64,000 bases of DNA from Pseudoalteromonas nigrifaciens (GCF_002221505.1 NZ_CP011036.1:558001-622000); one strand, 5' to 3'; positions 31,228 through 42,080 are shown, counted from the stretch's first letter. Translations and numbers: made by a program. The notes: generated from the sequence alone by a model not told the origin.

Positions 31228-33405
31228 ATGAGCACACTTAAAGCTAAGCGCGGCTTATTCTCATACCCAAAGTATTGGGCAGAGTGTTATGGCACAGCAC
31301 CATTTTTACCTACTACACGCGAAGAAATGGATGCACTTGGCTGGGATAGCTGCGATATAATTATTATTAGTGGCGATGCTTATGTAGATCATCCTAGTTT
31401 TGGGATGGCAGTAATTGGCCGAGTACTTGAGGCGCAAGGTTTTAGAGTGGGTATTATTGCCCAGCCAGAATGGGACTCTAAAGAAGCGTTTATGGCGCTG
31501 GGTAAACCCAATTTATTTTTTGGTGTAACCGCTGGCAACATGGACTCGATGATTAACCGTTATACTGCTGAAAAACGCATGCGCCATGATGATGCCTACA
31601 CGCCAGACAACATTGGTGGTAAACGCCCTGATCGTGCGGTAATCATTTACTCACAACGTTGCCGCGAAGCGTATAAAGATGTACCACTTATTTTAGGTGG
31701 TATTGAAGCAAGTTTACGCCGTGTTGCTCATTACGATTATTGGCAAGAAAAAGTGCGTCGTAGTGTTTTGTTTGACGCTAAAGCCGATATTTTAATATAT
31801 GGTAATGCGGAGCGCCCACTGGTTGAGGTTGCTCATCGTATTGCAGCGGGCGAAAGTACCGATACCATTCAAGATGTACGAGGGACTGCGGTTATTCGTA
31901 AAGAGCCGTTACCAGGCTGGCGTGGCAGTGACTCTACCGCTATTGATAAAATAGGTAAAATTGATCCAATTCCAAACCCGTATGGCGCAGATGATGTTGG
32001 CTGTAGCAAATCAGAATTTAAACAAGCAGGTATAGACTTAAAAGCCGAAGCCGCCAAGGTTATTACTATTCAGCCAGCGCGCCCTAAGCCATGGGAAAAA
32101 ACCTACGTTAAATTACCTGCGTTTGAGCAAGTAAGTGTGAATAAGCCATTGTATGCACATGCTTCTCGTATTGTGCACCAAGAAACTAACCCAGGTTGTG
32201 CTCGTGCTATTTTTCAGCGCCACGGCGATCGTTCTATTTGGGTTAATCCGCCAGCATATCCACTAGAAACACATGAAATGGACGCTGTATTTGGTTTGCC
32301 GTATCAACGTATTCCTCATCCTAGCTACGGGGATGCAAAAATACCTGCCTACGACATGATTAAAACGTCAGTTAATATTATGCGAGGCTGTTTTGGTGGT
32401 TGCAGTTTCTGTTCGATTACCGAACATGAAGGGCGGATTATTCAAAGCCGTTCGCAAGAATCAATAATTGAAGAAATTGAGCAAATTAGAGATAAAGTAC
32501 CCGGGTTTACCGGGGTTATTTCTGACTTAGGTGGCCCAACAGCCAACATGTATAAATTGGGTTGTACTAGCAAAAAAGCAGAAAGTACCTGTAGACGTTT
32601 ATCGTGTGTATACCCTGAAATATGTAAGCATATGGATACCGATCATACGCCAACAATTGAGCTGTATAAAAAAGCCCGTGAAGTTAAAGGCATTAAAAAA
32701 ATATTAATCGCCTCGGGTGTACGCTACGATTTAGCCGTGCAAGATCCACGTTACGTTAAAGAATTAGTTACTCACCATGTAGGTGGATATTTAAAAATAG
32801 CGCCAGAGCATACCGAAGATGGACCATTATCAAAAATGATGAAGCCAGGTATGGGAGCTTACGATCAGTTTAAAGCGTTATTTGATAAGTACTCAAAAGA
32901 AGCGGGTAAAAAACAGTATTTAATCCCATACTTTATTTCGGCGCACCCAGGTACTAAAGACGAAGACATGGTAAACATGGCTTTGTGGCTTAAGTCGAAC
33001 GACTTTAAACTTGATCAGGTACAAAATTTTTACCCATCTCCAATGGCAAATGCGACCACTATTTATCATACCGAGATGAACTCACTGCGTAATATTAAAA
33101 ATAATACCGAAGTAGTACCTGTGCCGAAAGGTGCGCGCCAGCGTCGTTTACATAAAGCAATTTTACGCTATCACGATCCTGCGGGCTGGCCAATGATCCG
33201 CGAAGCACTGCGCAAAATGGGTAAAGCTAACCTAATAGGTAAAGCGCCAAATTGCTTAGTGCCAGAAGAAGGGCGCGACGAAAGAGCTGCAAAAGGAAGT
33301 AGTCGAGGTGGGCGCCCAGCATTAACGCGCCATACTGGTTTTAGCCAATTTCATAAGGCCAATACAAAACCAAAGGTAGCGAGTAATCGCCAAAGAGCTA
33401 AATAG
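31228..33405 (+). CDS. ygiQ: YgiQ family radical SAM protein
   Basis: 725-residue radical SAM protein of unknown reaction. The cluster motif CFGGCSFC lies near residue 390. The N-terminal half holds the B12-binding-like fold seen in the UPF0313/YgiQ group ([28 protein letters not shown]), and the C terminus is a basic low-complexity tail ([13 protein letters not shown]...). The length and all blocks match YgiQ from enterobacteria. No partner genes adjoin. Confidence 0.93.
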   Translation: MSTLKAKRGLFSYPKYWAECYGTAPFLPTTREEMDALGWDSCDIIIISGDAYVDHPSFGMAVIGRVLEAQGFRVGIIAQPEWDSKEAFMALGKPNLFFGVTAGNMDSMINRYTAEKRMRHDDAYTPDNIGGKRPDRAVIIYSQRCREAYKDVPLILGGIEASLRRVAHYDYWQEKVRRSVLFDAKADILIYGNAERPLVEVAHRIAAGESTDTIQDVRGTAVIRKEPLPGWRGSDSTAIDKIGKIDPIPNPYGADDVGCSKSEFKQAGIDLKAEAAKVITIQPARPKPWEKTYVKLPAFEQVSVNKPLYAHASRIVHQETNPGCARAIFQRHGDRSIWVNPPAYPLETHEMDAVFGLPYQRIPHPSYGDAKIPAYDMIKTSVNIMRGCFGGCSFCSITEHEGRIIQSRSQESIIEEIEQIRDKVPGFTGVISDLGGPTANMYKLGCTSKKAESTCRRLSCVYPEICKHMDTDHTPTIELYKKAREVKGIKKILIASGVRYDLAVQDPRYVKELVTHHVGGYLKIAPEHTEDGPLSKMMKPGMGAYDQFKALFDKYSKEAGKKQYLIPYFISAHPGTKDEDMVNMALWLKSNDFKLDQVQNFYPSPMANATTIYHTEMNSLRNIKNNTEVVPVPKGARQRRLHKAILRYHDPAGWPMIREALRKMGKANLIGKAPNCLVPEEGRDERAAKGSSRGGRPALTRHTGFSQFHKANTKPKVASNRQRAK

Positions 33406-33483
33406 AGCTCATAGCTTAAAAAGTAGTTAGCCTGTTTGGCTTATTACTAAGCTTGGGCTTGATTACTGAATATATGAGCACTG

Positions 33484-33523
33484 AAAAAAATGCCGCTTAT
33501 TTTGCAATAAGCGGCATTTTTTA
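33484..33523. terminator. Bidirectional terminator between ygiQ and the BON lipoprotein gene
   Basis: AAAAAATGCCGCTTATT-TTGC-AATAAGCGGCATTTTTT, exact 17-bp arms, between convergent genes. Confidence 0.92.
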
Positions 33524-33544
33524 TGTAAGTTATTTAAGTAAAAC

Positions 33545-33865
33545 TTAAATAATATCAATTTTGTTACGAATGATTTTTACGCCATCCATATTTTCTAAAA
33601 ACTTTTGTGCCAACGCACGCTCAAAACCTGTTTGCGCTTTACCGTATAAATCTACTTCGCCATTTTTAACTTGTACGCGAATATCGCTTAGCGCTAAATT
33701 GGGGTTGGTACGCAAAGTGTGGGTAATCGATTGCTGTAAGTTAGGTTGGGTTGCTAGGCTGCTAACGACAACCATATTTGTTGTAGCACTCACTTTTGTA
33801 GCGCATGCTAATAAAAACAAACAACAAAATGATACTAAAGCGATAGTTAATTTTAAACGGCTCAT
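33545..33865 (-). CDS. BON domain lipoprotein
   Basis: Small lipoprotein with signal MSRLKLTIALVSFCCLFLLAC and a lipidated cysteine, followed by one BON domain (HTLRTNPNLALSDIRVQVKNGEVDLYGKAQTGFERALAQKF). BON domains bind phospholipid or other hydrophobic surfaces, as in OsmY and DolP. A longer frame starts at 33886, but the AAGGAT site is spaced correctly only for the ATG at 33865, giving 106 residues. With only one BON domain it is shorter than DolP. Confidence 0.82.
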   Translation of the reverse strand: MSRLKLTIALVSFCCLFLLACATKVSATTNMVVVSSLATQPNLQQSITHTLRTNPNLALSDIRVQVKNGEVDLYGKAQTGFERALAQKFLENMDGVKIIRNKIDII

Positions 33866-34062
33866 AATCATATCCTTACATTGCAATTAATCGGGTAGCC
33901 AAATTAGGCAGAGTTACCATGATAGTTACAATTATCGTTCCATATTTAATATACTGAAAATAAAGGCTATTTTATTAAGTGGGAATTCAGGTGGGCAATT
34001 GTTACATAAAACTAAGTAGAGATTACATAGCCCTAAACCATGCAGTTATGGAGGAGCAGGCA

Positions 34063-34089
34063 TTAAAAAGCCGACATTTTTGTCGGCTA
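34063..34089 (-). terminator. Terminator of srmB
   Basis: On the minus strand AGCCGACA-AAAA-TGTCGGCT is followed by a T run, 31 bp after the srmB stop codon. Confidence 0.88.
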
Positions 34090-34119
34090 ATATAATACTA
34101 CTTATAGTATGCGCTTAAG

Positions 34120-35346
34120 TTACTTTTTCTTTTTAACCTTAGCTTTTTTCTTCGCTTTCATTTTAACCGGATCTTTACGCTTTTTAGCCGGCGGCTTAGC
34201 TTCTTTATGCTTTGGCTCTAATCCTTTAATAACACGACGTTTAAGTTTTTGCTCAATATAGCGCTCTATTTTATAAAGAATGCCAATATCGTGCGCTTCA
34301 ACCAGTGAAATAGCGATGCCTTTTTTACCAGCGCGGCCCGTACGGCCAATACGGTGTACGTATATATCGGCTGTGCGTGGTAGGTCAAAGTTTATTACAT
34401 GGCTAATATCAGCCACGTCGATACCGCGCGCCGCTACATCGGTAGCAACTAATATACGGGTTTTGCCGCTATGGAAGTTTTCCATCGCTTTCATGCGTTT
34501 GTCTTGCGGCATTTCGCCGCGTAACCAGGCTGCTTTAACGTCGTTAGTTGTTAGTTCACCAATTAGCGTTTCAAGACGCTCACGGGTTTTAACAAACACT
34601 ATGGCTTTAGTTACGTCTGGGCCATTAAGGGTATTAACTAACAGCTCAAGTTTATGATGATAGTCGTCGGCTAAATGTACCCACTGGTGAATTTTAGCCT
34701 TTTCTTTGCGTGACGATTCAGCTTCAAGCAATGCTGGATCGTTTAGCGTTGTTTCAGCAAATCTTTCAACACTGTCGCCTTCAAGGGTTGCTGAAAATAA
34801 AAAGCACTGACGACGATTTTTAGCTTCATCACAAATACGGCTCATTTCTTTTTTAAAGCCCATGTCTAGCATGCGGTCGGCTTCATCAATAATAAGCATT
34901 TCTACGTGTTCAGCATGAAAGTTTTCGGTTTCTAAATATTCCATTAAACGCCCTGGGGTGGCGATTAAAATGTCATTATTTTTTTCAAAAATCTCTTTAT
35001 GCGTACCATAGTTAATACCGCCTGTTACTACCCCAATTTTAAGGTTAGTACGTTTAGCAAGTAGTTCGCATTGTTCATGAATTTGATAAGCTAGCTCACG
35101 AGTTGGCGTCATTACTAATACGCGCGCAAAACCAGGATCACGACGCGGAAAATCCAATAAATATTGAATAGCCGGAATTAAAAAGGCGGCTGTTTTACCT
35201 GTACCTGTAGGCGCAGATGCTAAAATGTCACGCCCCTGAAGTGCTTCAGGAATAGCTTGTTGTTGAATGCTGGTTGGCGTTTCGTAACCCATTTTATTAA
35301 TGGCGTCGAGTAGCTTGTTATCAAGATCAAATTCAGAAAATTGCAT
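34120..35346 (-). CDS. srmB: ATP-dependent RNA helicase SrmB
   Basis: DEAD-box helicase that assists early 50S subunit assembly. The 408 residues carry the Q-motif (GYETPTSIQQQAIP), motif I APTGTGKT, II DEAD, III SAT, V ATDVAARGID and VI HRIGRTGRAG. A lysine-rich tail (KKRKDPVKMKAKKKAKVKK) would contact RNA. Placement divergent to trmN6 is the same as srmB/yfiC in E. coli and supports the subfamily name over RhlE or DeaD. Confidence 0.93.
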   Translation of the reverse strand: MQFSEFDLDNKLLDAINKMGYETPTSIQQQAIPEALQGRDILASAPTGTGKTAAFLIPAIQYLLDFPRRDPGFARVLVMTPTRELAYQIHEQCELLAKRTNLKIGVVTGGINYGTHKEIFEKNNDILIATPGRLMEYLETENFHAEHVEMLIIDEADRMLDMGFKKEMSRICDEAKNRRQCFLFSATLEGDSVERFAETTLNDPALLEAESSRKEKAKIHQWVHLADDYHHKLELLVNTLNGPDVTKAIVFVKTRERLETLIGELTTNDVKAAWLRGEMPQDKRMKAMENFHSGKTRILVATDVAARGIDVADISHVINFDLPRTADIYVHRIGRTGRAGKKGIAISLVEAHDIGILYKIERYIEQKLKRRVIKGLEPKHKEAKPPAKKRKDPVKMKAKKKAKVKKKK

Positions 35347-35421
35347 AGAGTGTCAAAAATAAAGGACAATGGCACTAATTATACTCGGTTACGCCTGCTT
35401 GGTGAATGAAAAGGTGAAAAA

Positions 35422-36120
35422 ATGTCTGGTTTTGCATTTAAACAATTTAAAGTTGCGCACGAACAGTGTGCAATGAAGGTATCAACCGATGGTATTTTGC
35501 TTGGAGCATGGGCTAATTTAAGTAATGCCAACAGCTTGCTCGATATAGGTACAGGCACGGGATTGCTGGCGCTTATGTGCAAACAGCGCAGCCCCCAGTT
35601 AACTATAACGGCGGTAGAAGTTGATAAAAATGCTTACCAACAAGCGTTGCAAAATATTGCCGCTAGCCCGTGGCCAAATATAGAGGTGCACCAGCAAAGC
35701 ATTCAAACTTTTAACAGCGCGCAGCCGTTTGATGTAGTGATAGCCAATCCGCCGTATTTTAATCACAGTTTAAAAGGTAATAATGAGGCGCGTAATATTG
35801 CGCGCCATACAGATGGTTTAAGTTTTGCTGAGCTAATTAGTGCTTTTAAAAAGCTCAGTCATGCAGGCTCAACCTTTAGCTTAATTTTACCCACTACAGA
35901 GGCTGCGGTGTTTATTGAACTTGCTACTCAAAACGGGCTTTTTTTAAATACTCATTGCCAAGTAAAGGCGACGCCAAATAAAGCGATTAGCCGAAACCTA
36001 ATGACCTTTAGCTATATAAACCAGAGCATTGTGGAATCAGCTTTGTGTATAAAAGATAATGAAAACAACTATAGCGAAGATTATATTACGCTATGCAAAG
36101 CATTTTATTTGAAGATGTAA
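35422..36120 (+). CDS. trmN6: tRNA1(Val) (adenine(37)-N6)-methyltransferase TrmN6
   Basis: SAM-dependent methyltransferase that makes m6A37 in tRNA1-Val. The 232 residues start with FKQFKVAHEQCAMKVSTDGILLGAWA, typical of the YfiC family, followed by the SAM site LLDIGTGTGLLALM and the amino-methyltransferase catalytic motif NPPYF. It is divergent from srmB with 75 bp between. Confidence 0.94.
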   Translation: MSGFAFKQFKVAHEQCAMKVSTDGILLGAWANLSNANSLLDIGTGTGLLALMCKQRSPQLTITAVEVDKNAYQQALQNIAASPWPNIEVHQQSIQTFNSAQPFDVVIANPPYFNHSLKGNNEARNIARHTDGLSFAELISAFKKLSHAGSTFSLILPTTEAAVFIELATQNGLFLNTHCQVKATPNKAISRNLMTFSYINQSIVESALCIKDNENNYSEDYITLCKAFYLKM

Positions 36121-36172
36121 TGTGGTAAACAGTGCTGGTATGATGAGTTTATATGTATACAGGTAACTTATA

Positions 36173-36619
36173 ATGAAAAAACGAACTAAATCAGTATTAT
36201 TAAGCGCCTTAGCCGCTACATTTTTTACAACGCAGAGCGTACTTGCCAGTATGACGCCTGTTGGGCTTTGGAAAACCATTGATGAAGACACTAATGAAGC
36301 TAAGTCGTATGTCCGTATTGTTGAAAATAACGGGGTTTTAAGCGGCACCATTGAAACATTATTAAATAAAGATAAGCAAAATGCAGTGTGCTCGCAGTGC
36401 TCGGGCGATAAAAAAGATCAGCCCATATTAGGCATGACCATTATTGATAATGTGATAGATAGCGGTGATGGTAGTTGGGAAGACGGTCAAATACTCGACC
36501 CAAATAACGGTAAAAGCTATACAGTACGCTTAACGACTCAAGATGCTGGTGAAAAATTAGAAGTGCGTGGTTATATTGGCTTTTTTTATCGTAACCAATA
36601 TTGGCTAAGAGTAGAGTAG
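36173..36619 (+). CDS. DUF2147 domain exported protein
   Basis: 148 residues with a signal peptide (about 25 residues, ending in VLAS) and one DUF2147 domain: PVGLWKTIDEDTNEAKSYVRI, then CSQCSGDKKDQPILGM, and a final IGFFYRNQYWLRV. The two cysteines three apart may form a disulfide. The function of this lipocalin-like family is unknown. Confidence 0.87.
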   Translation: MKKRTKSVLLSALAATFFTTQSVLASMTPVGLWKTIDEDTNEAKSYVRIVENNGVLSGTIETLLNKDKQNAVCSQCSGDKKDQPILGMTIIDNVIDSGDGSWEDGQILDPNNGKSYTVRLTTQDAGEKLEVRGYIGFFYRNQYWLRVE

Positions 36620-36634
36620 TTAGCCAATAAAATT

Positions 36635-36657
36635 AAAGCGCAGTGTGGCTGCGCTTT
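36635..36657. terminator. Probable terminator between DUF2147 gene and fldB
   Basis: AAAGCGCAG-TGTGG-CTGCGCTTT: a strong stem between convergent genes, but without a long T run. Confidence 0.6.
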
Positions 36658-36682
36658 ACAAGTACAACAATAATAAACAGTA

Positions 36683-37204
36683 TTACAGGGTTTCGCTGTA
36701 CTCGGTCATTACCTGTTCAACCCAAGTGGCAATACGCTCGTCGCTTAGCTCGTACTGGCTGTCTTCATCAAGGGCTAAACCAACAAAGTGTGTACCGTCT
36801 TCGGTGAGTGCTTTAGATGCTTCAAACTCGTAACTATTGTCGTTTGGCCAAAAACCTAACTGGGTAAATGTTTGCGGACTTATTTCGTCGTGTAGCATGC
36901 CAAGCGCATCTTGAAACCACTGGCCGTAACCTTGTTGATCACCCATGCCAAATAACGCGATGGTTTTACCATTTAAGTTTACGTCTGCTATGTCGTCCCA
37001 CTTTGACTCCCAGTCTTCTTGTATTTCACCAAAATCCCAGGTTGAAATGCCAAAAATAATGAAATCGTATTGCTCTGCATTTTTTAGTGGTTCGTCTTTA
37101 ATATTATGCAAGGTAACGATATCGGCACCAATAATGTCGCGAATTTTTTCTGCTGCCATTTCGGTGTAGCAGGTAGTAGAGCCAAAAAATAAACCAATTT
37201 GCAT
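36683..37204 (-). CDS. fldB: Flavodoxin FldB
   Basis: FMN electron carrier of 173 residues, the same length as E. coli FldB. The phosphate loop is [13 protein letters not shown]; later FMN-contact segments are [10 protein letters not shown] and [14 protein letters not shown]. The reading frame stays open upstream to 37429, but the flavodoxin fold begins at the ATG at 37204 (MQIGLFFG), so I use that start. The order fldB divergent to xerD-dsbC-recJ-prfB-lysS is conserved in enterobacteria. Confidence 0.93.
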   Translation of the reverse strand: MQIGLFFGSTTCYTEMAAEKIRDIIGADIVTLHNIKDEPLKNAEQYDFIIFGISTWDFGEIQEDWESKWDDIADVNLNGKTIALFGMGDQQGYGQWFQDALGMLHDEISPQTFTQLGFWPNDNSYEFEASKALTEDGTHFVGLALDEDSQYELSDERIATWVEQVMTEYSETL

Positions 37205-37311
37205 CGTATTTATCACTGTGTAATTGCCTGATATGATAAGCTCAAGTTTACCGTAAGGTGTTTTTAATTGATACCTTAGGCAATGGCTATAACAAAAATG
37301 AGAGCACAAAA

Positions 37312-38238
37312 GTGACAACGCTAGCTGACGACTTTTCAGAACCAAGCACGGCACCAAAAAGCAATAACGATTACCTAGAAACCTTTTTAGATTGTTTGTA
37401 TTTAGAGCAAGGGGTGAGTGAAAATACACTATCGGCGTATCGCAGCGATTTAGATAAGTTTTGCCAGTTTTTAAAAGGCAAAAATTTAATGACTGTAACC
37501 GGCCTAGACGTTGAAAGCTATTTAGCCCATAGAGTTGATCTAGGCTTAAAGCCGCGTAGTACTGCGCGTAGTATTAGTGCGCTTAAGCGTTTTTATCAGT
37601 ACTTTGTGCGCGAAAAGTTAATTAGCGACTCGCCAATGCTCAATATTGCGCAACCTAAAGCAGGACAGTCTTTGCCTAAAACGCTTTCGGAGGCTGAAGT
37701 AGAGGCGCTACTGAGCGCTCCCAATACCGATGAGCCAATGGGGCTGCGCGATAAAGCCATGCTTGAGTTACTATATGCAACAGGTTTGCGGGTTAGTGAG
37801 CTTGTAGGGCTGCGGATTGAACAAATTAATTTGCGCCAAGCTGTAGTGTTTGTAAAAGGTAAGGGGAATAAAGAACGTTTAGTGCCACTGGGCGAAGAGG
37901 CCATGTATTGGCTTGAGCAGTTTTTAAAGGTGGGACGGGCGCAAATGATTAAACACGCCACCGACTTTGTGTTTCCCTCAAAGCGAGGGGTTGGCATGAC
38001 CCGACAAACTTTTTGGCATAGAGTGAAGCACTATGCTATTTTGGCATCAATTGAGTCGTCATTGTCACCGCATACATTGCGCCATGCATTTGCAACCCAC
38101 TTATTAAATCATGGGGCAGACTTACGTGTGGTTCAAATGATGTTAGGACACAGTGATTTATCAACCACCCAAATATATACGCATGTTGCAAATGAGCGAT
38201 TAAAATCGGTACATGCGCAGCATCATCCACGTGCTTAA
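37312..38238 (+). CDS. xerD: Site-specific tyrosine recombinase XerD
   Basis: Resolves chromosome dimers at dif together with XerC. The catalytic set is present: Arg160 (TGLRVSEL), Lys184 (KGKGNKER), His254 and Arg257 ([13 protein letters not shown]), His280 (GHSDLSTT) and Tyr289 (IYTHV), counting from the GTG at 37312. This start is preferred (308 residues) over an upstream GTG at 37258 because it follows a GAG-containing site and is closer to the usual 298 residues. Neighbours confirm XerD rather than XerC. Confidence 0.94.
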   Translation: MTTLADDFSEPSTAPKSNNDYLETFLDCLYLEQGVSENTLSAYRSDLDKFCQFLKGKNLMTVTGLDVESYLAHRVDLGLKPRSTARSISALKRFYQYFVREKLISDSPMLNIAQPKAGQSLPKTLSEAEVEALLSAPNTDEPMGLRDKAMLELLYATGLRVSELVGLRIEQINLRQAVVFVKGKGNKERLVPLGEEAMYWLEQFLKVGRAQMIKHATDFVFPSKRGVGMTRQTFWHRVKHYAILASIESSLSPHTLRHAFATHLLNHGADLRVVQMMLGHSDLSTTQIYTHVANERLKSVHAQHHPRA

Positions 38239-38300
38239 TATGAAATTTATTATCACTAAGCCGGTCAATTGATATGTATTTATAAAAATAGAGAAGAATT

Positions 38301-39029
38301 ATGAAAAAATTAATGTTAGCAGGTGCCATGTTATGCACTAGTTTAAGTGCCGTAGCGAATGATGTGGCTGTAGCCCCTAACGCTAATGATCCTATTGTTA
38401 TTAAATTTGCCGCGCTTGGCGTTACCGTTAAGCAAATAAACCCAACCCCAGTAGCGGGTTTAAAAGAACTGATCACTAATCAAGGTGTGCTTTATGCAAG
38501 CCCAGACGGACAGTTTTTAATGCAAGGGACACTTATAGACTTAAATAATCGTAGTAATTTAACCGAAAAAGCACTAAACGGCGTACGCCAAGCTGGGTTA
38601 AAAGAATACGAAGATTCGATGATAGTGTACAAAGCACCTAACGAAAAACATAGCATTACCGTATTTACCGACATTAGCTGTGGTTATTGTCGTAAATTAC
38701 ACCGTGAGCTAGATGATTTACTTGAAGCGGGTATTACCGTTAAGTATTTAGCGTTTCCGCGCGGTGGCCTACAAGGTTCAGGTTATAATGACTTAATGAA
38801 CGTATGGTGTGCTAAAGATCAACAAGAAGCACTAACCGAAGCTAAAAGTGGCTCAAATACTACAGCAGTTAAAGGTTGTAGTGCGCCAGTTGCTGAGCAT
38901 TATCAGCTAGGTCAAAGCTTTGGTGTTACCGGTACACCTGCTATTATTTTAGAAGATGGCACCATGATCCCAGGTTATCAGCCAGCTGCCGCATTAAGCG
39001 CTGCGCTTAACGCTAGTAAAGCCCCATAG
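38301..39029 (+). CDS. dsbC: Thiol:disulfide interchange protein DsbC
   Basis: Periplasmic disulfide isomerase of 242 residues. A signal peptide (cut after SAVAN) is followed by an N-terminal dimerisation domain (about 25-85) and a thioredoxin domain with the active site CGYC at 127-130, a second cysteine pair around 174 and 193, and the cis-proline motif GVTGTPAIIL. The ATG follows AGAAGAA. A terminator separates it from recJ. Confidence 0.95.
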   Translation: MKKLMLAGAMLCTSLSAVANDVAVAPNANDPIVIKFAALGVTVKQINPTPVAGLKELITNQGVLYASPDGQFLMQGTLIDLNNRSNLTEKALNGVRQAGLKEYEDSMIVYKAPNEKHSITVFTDISCGYCRKLHRELDDLLEAGITVKYLAFPRGGLQGSGYNDLMNVWCAKDQQEALTEAKSGSNTTAVKGCSAPVAEHYQLGQSFGVTGTPAIILEDGTMIPGYQPAAALSAALNASKAP

Positions 39030-39051
39030 TAATTAAATTTACGGTGCGCAT

Positions 39052-39077
39052 AAAAAAAGGCCGAAAGGCCTTTTTTT
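39052..39077. terminator. Terminator between dsbC and recJ
   Basis: AAAAAAAGGCC-GAAA-GGCCTTTTTTT, perfect arms. It ends 38 bp before the recJ start. Confidence 0.85.
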
Positions 39078-39114
39078 GTATATTTATGATAAACCAAATA
39101 AGTTAAAAATCTGC

Positions 39115-40836
39115 ATGAAAAAAACGATCCAAACGCGCGAAAACGTCGATGATTCACATTTACCGAGTCATTTACACCCTGTAATTAAGCAAATTTATGC
39201 CACGCGAAATGTTTCCCATGCCGATGAGCTAAATAACAGCGCCGCCACATTACACGACTTTAAGTTATTTAAAGATATGGACAAAGCCTGCGACTTGTTA
39301 ATTGAGGCGCTACATGCCCAAAGCCATATTTTAATTGTTGGCGATTTTGATGCTGATGGTGCAACCAGTACCGCTACATTAATGCAAGGCTTGGCCATGT
39401 TTGGCTTTGCTCATTTAGATTACTTAGTACCTGATCGGTTTAGCTTAGGTTATGGTTTAAGCCCGGCGTTAGCTGCGCAAATAGTACAGCTTAAACCCGA
39501 TTTAGTAATTACAGTCGATAACGGTATTTCCTGTATTGCAGGTATTGATATTGTAAAAGCCGCCAATATTAAAGTACTGGTTACCGACCATCACCTACAG
39601 GGCGAAACACTCCCTAATGCCGATGCCATAGTAAACCCGAACAGGCACGACTGCAGCTTTCCGTCTAAATCGATTGCAGGTGTTGGTGTGGCTTTTTACT
39701 TACTTATTGCCCTTAGAAGCACACTGCGTGAGCAAAATCATTTTGCGCAGCAGCCTATGCCTAACTTAGCCGACCTGCTCGACATAGTTGCGCTTGGTAC
39801 TGTAGCCGATGTAGTGGCGCTTGATGCCAATAACCGGACATTGGTGCACCAAGGACTAGCGCGTATTCGCAGTGGTAAAACTCGCCCAGGCATTACTGCC
39901 CTCATTGAGGTTGCTAATCGTAATGCCTCAAGATTGAGTGCCAGCGACTTTGGTTTTTCGCTTGCTCCGCGCTTAAATGCCGCAGGGCGTTTAGATGACA
40001 TGAGTTTAGGCATAGCCTGCTTACTCAGTACCGATATAAATCAAGCTAGGCGTATTGCCAGTGAGCTAGATAGCTTAAACTTTGCACGCCGCGAAATAGA
40101 GCAAGGCATGCAGCATGAAGCGCAAGCTGTGCTTGATAAGTTAGCGTTTAATGATGACAATATTCCCGACGCTATTTGTTTATACCAAGAGGATTGGCAC
40201 CAAGGTGTTATCGGTATTTTAGCCGGGCGTTTAAAAGAAAAATACCACCGCCCAACAGTTATATTTGCGGGTGGCGAAAACGGTGAGATAAAAGGGTCAT
40301 GTCGCTCAATTGAAGGGCTGCACATACGCGATTTACTCGAAGGGCTAAGTACGGCCGATCCGCACTTAATTAGTAAGTTTGGTGGCCATGCCATGGCGGC
40401 CGGTTTAAGTATTAACGAGCAGCAATTTAGCGAATTTAAACACGCCTTTGATACTGCCGTTAGCGCCCAGCTTAGTGAAGAAAGTAAACGCTGCATTGTA
40501 TTTACCGATGGCGAGTTGCCAAATGAGTGTTTTACCATGGATTTTGCCCAGCAATTAAAACAAGCGGGCCCTTGGGGGCAGCAATTTCCTGAACCGGTAT
40601 TTGAGCACACATTTGAGTTAATTCAGCAGCGTATAGTGGGCGAAAAGCATTTAAAACTGGTATTAAAACATCAATCAGGCCGCTTAGTTGATGCCATAGC
40701 TTTTGGCATTGATTTAAAAGAATGGCCAGATAACAACGCACAATTTGTTAAAGCAGCGTATCAGCTCGATATAAATGAGTTTAGAGGCAAGTTCACCCTG
40801 CAATTAATTATCCGAGAGCTAGAAAAAGCCAGCTAA
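39115..40836 (+). CDS. recJ: Single-stranded-DNA exonuclease RecJ
   Basis: 5'-3' exonuclease for RecF-pathway recombination and mismatch repair. DHH-family motifs are VGDFDADGATSTATL, VTDHHLQGE and VGVAFYLL-like IAGVGVAF, with DHHA1 and OB parts in the C-terminal half (KGSCRSIEGLHIRDLLE, FGGHAMAAGLS). An upstream TTG in frame lies inside the preceding terminator; the ATG at 39115 gives 573 residues, the usual length. Confidence 0.94.
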   Translation: MKKTIQTRENVDDSHLPSHLHPVIKQIYATRNVSHADELNNSAATLHDFKLFKDMDKACDLLIEALHAQSHILIVGDFDADGATSTATLMQGLAMFGFAHLDYLVPDRFSLGYGLSPALAAQIVQLKPDLVITVDNGISCIAGIDIVKAANIKVLVTDHHLQGETLPNADAIVNPNRHDCSFPSKSIAGVGVAFYLLIALRSTLREQNHFAQQPMPNLADLLDIVALGTVADVVALDANNRTLVHQGLARIRSGKTRPGITALIEVANRNASRLSASDFGFSLAPRLNAAGRLDDMSLGIACLLSTDINQARRIASELDSLNFARREIEQGMQHEAQAVLDKLAFNDDNIPDAICLYQEDWHQGVIGILAGRLKEKYHRPTVIFAGGENGEIKGSCRSIEGLHIRDLLEGLSTADPHLISKFGGHAMAAGLSINEQQFSEFKHAFDTAVSAQLSEESKRCIVFTDGELPNECFTMDFAQQLKQAGPWGQQFPEPVFEHTFELIQQRIVGEKHLKLVLKHQSGRLVDAIAFGIDLKEWPDNNAQFVKAAYQLDINEFRGKFTLQLIIRELEKAS

Positions 40837-40981
40837 AAAATATCTAGAATAGATCGCATAAAGTGCTAATAAAGCGCACGGTTTTTTGTTAAAATCGGGC
40901 GTTTTTATCATTTGACGATAATATATTGCGTTAATTCCTTTTTAAGGAGCGTAATAACCTAGCCATTTTGGAGTAATGACC

Positions 40982-42080
40982 ATGTTTGAAGTGAATCCTG
41001 TGATTAACCAAATCAAGGAAATTCGCGAACGTACTGAGTTGCTTCGGGGGTACCTTTGACTATGCTCTTAAACAAGAACGCTTAGAAGAAGTTAACGCCG
41101 AACTTGAAGACTCAGCCGTATGGAATGAACCTGAACGCGCACAAGCTCTCGGCCGTGAAAAGTCGGCATTAGAAGCTGTTGTTGAAACTATCGATACTTT
41201 AGTGACGGGTACTGACGACGTTGAAGGCTTACTTGAGCTTGCTGTAGAAGCCGAAGATCAAGAAACCTTTGATGAAGCACAAAGCGAACTAGCAGACTTG
41301 AACGAGCAACTAGAAGCGTTAGAGTTTCGTCGTATGTTTAGCGGTCCTCATGACTCAAACGACGCTTACCTTGATTTACAATCTGGTTCTGGCGGCACTG
41401 AAGCACAAGACTGGTGTAATATTTTGCTGCGCATGTATTTACGCTGGGGCGAAGCTAAAGGCTTTAAAGTTGAATTAGTGGAAGCTACTGGCGGCGATGT
41501 TGCAGGAATTAAAGGCGCAACAGTTCGCTTTGTTGGCGAATACGCGTATGGTTGGTTACGTACCGAAACTGGCGTGCATCGTTTAGTGCGAAAAAGCCCG
41601 TTTGACTCAAGTGGTCGTCGTCATACTTCGTTTGCCTCTGCATTTGTTTACCCAGAAGTTGACGACAATATTGAAATTGATATGAACCCGTCTGACTTAC
41701 GTATTGACGTTTACCGTGCCTCGGGCGCAGGTGGTCAGCACGTTAACACCACTGAATCAGCGGTTCGTATTACGCACGTACCAACAAATACCGTAGTGCA
41801 GTGCCAAAATGAGCGCTCACAACATAAAAATAAAGCCCAAGCAATGAAACAGTTAAAAGCAAAACTGTTTGAGCTAGAGTTACAACAACAAAATGCTGAA
41901 AAACAAACCCAAGAAGACTCAAAGTCGGACATTGGTTGGGGCAGTCAAATTCGTTCATACGTACTCGATGACGCTCGCATTAAAGATTTACGTACAGGCG
42001 TTGAAAGCCGTAATACCCAATCGGTACTTGACGGCAACTTAGACAAATTTATAGAAGCCAGCTTAAAATCTGGTTTATAA
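40982..42080 (+). CDS. prfB: Peptide chain release factor 2, with programmed +1 frameshift
   Basis: Releases peptides at UGA and UAA. The first frame runs 25 codons from ATG 40982 to CTT TGA at 41054-41059; a +1 slip over T41057 continues at GAC (41058) in the next frame to 42080, for 365 residues, exactly the E. coli RF2 length. The internal Shine-Dalgarno-like CGGGGG lies just before TACCTTTGAC. The peptide-release motif GGQ ([10 protein letters not shown]) is intact. RF2 autoregulates through this frameshift, so it is not a pseudogene. lysS follows 27 bp later and is probably in the same operon. Confidence 0.97.

Noticed and set aside
34280..34657. 125-codon open frame antisense to srmB
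   Set aside because: Shadow of the helicase gene; no ribosome binding site or recognisable domain.
36683..37429. Long 248-codon version of the flavodoxin gene
   Set aside because: The first 75 codons show no flavodoxin sequence and overlap the xerD start region; the fold begins at the ATG at 37204.
37312..38238. Tyrosine recombinase as an integrase of a mobile element
   Set aside because: Full XerD motif set and the conserved fldB-xerD-dsbC-recJ order identify the housekeeping recombinase.
40982..41059. Early TGA in prfB as a disabling mutation
   Set aside because: This is the known RF2 programmed frameshift: slip site CTTTGAC, Shine-Dalgarno-like upstream sequence and total length of 365 residues all fit.
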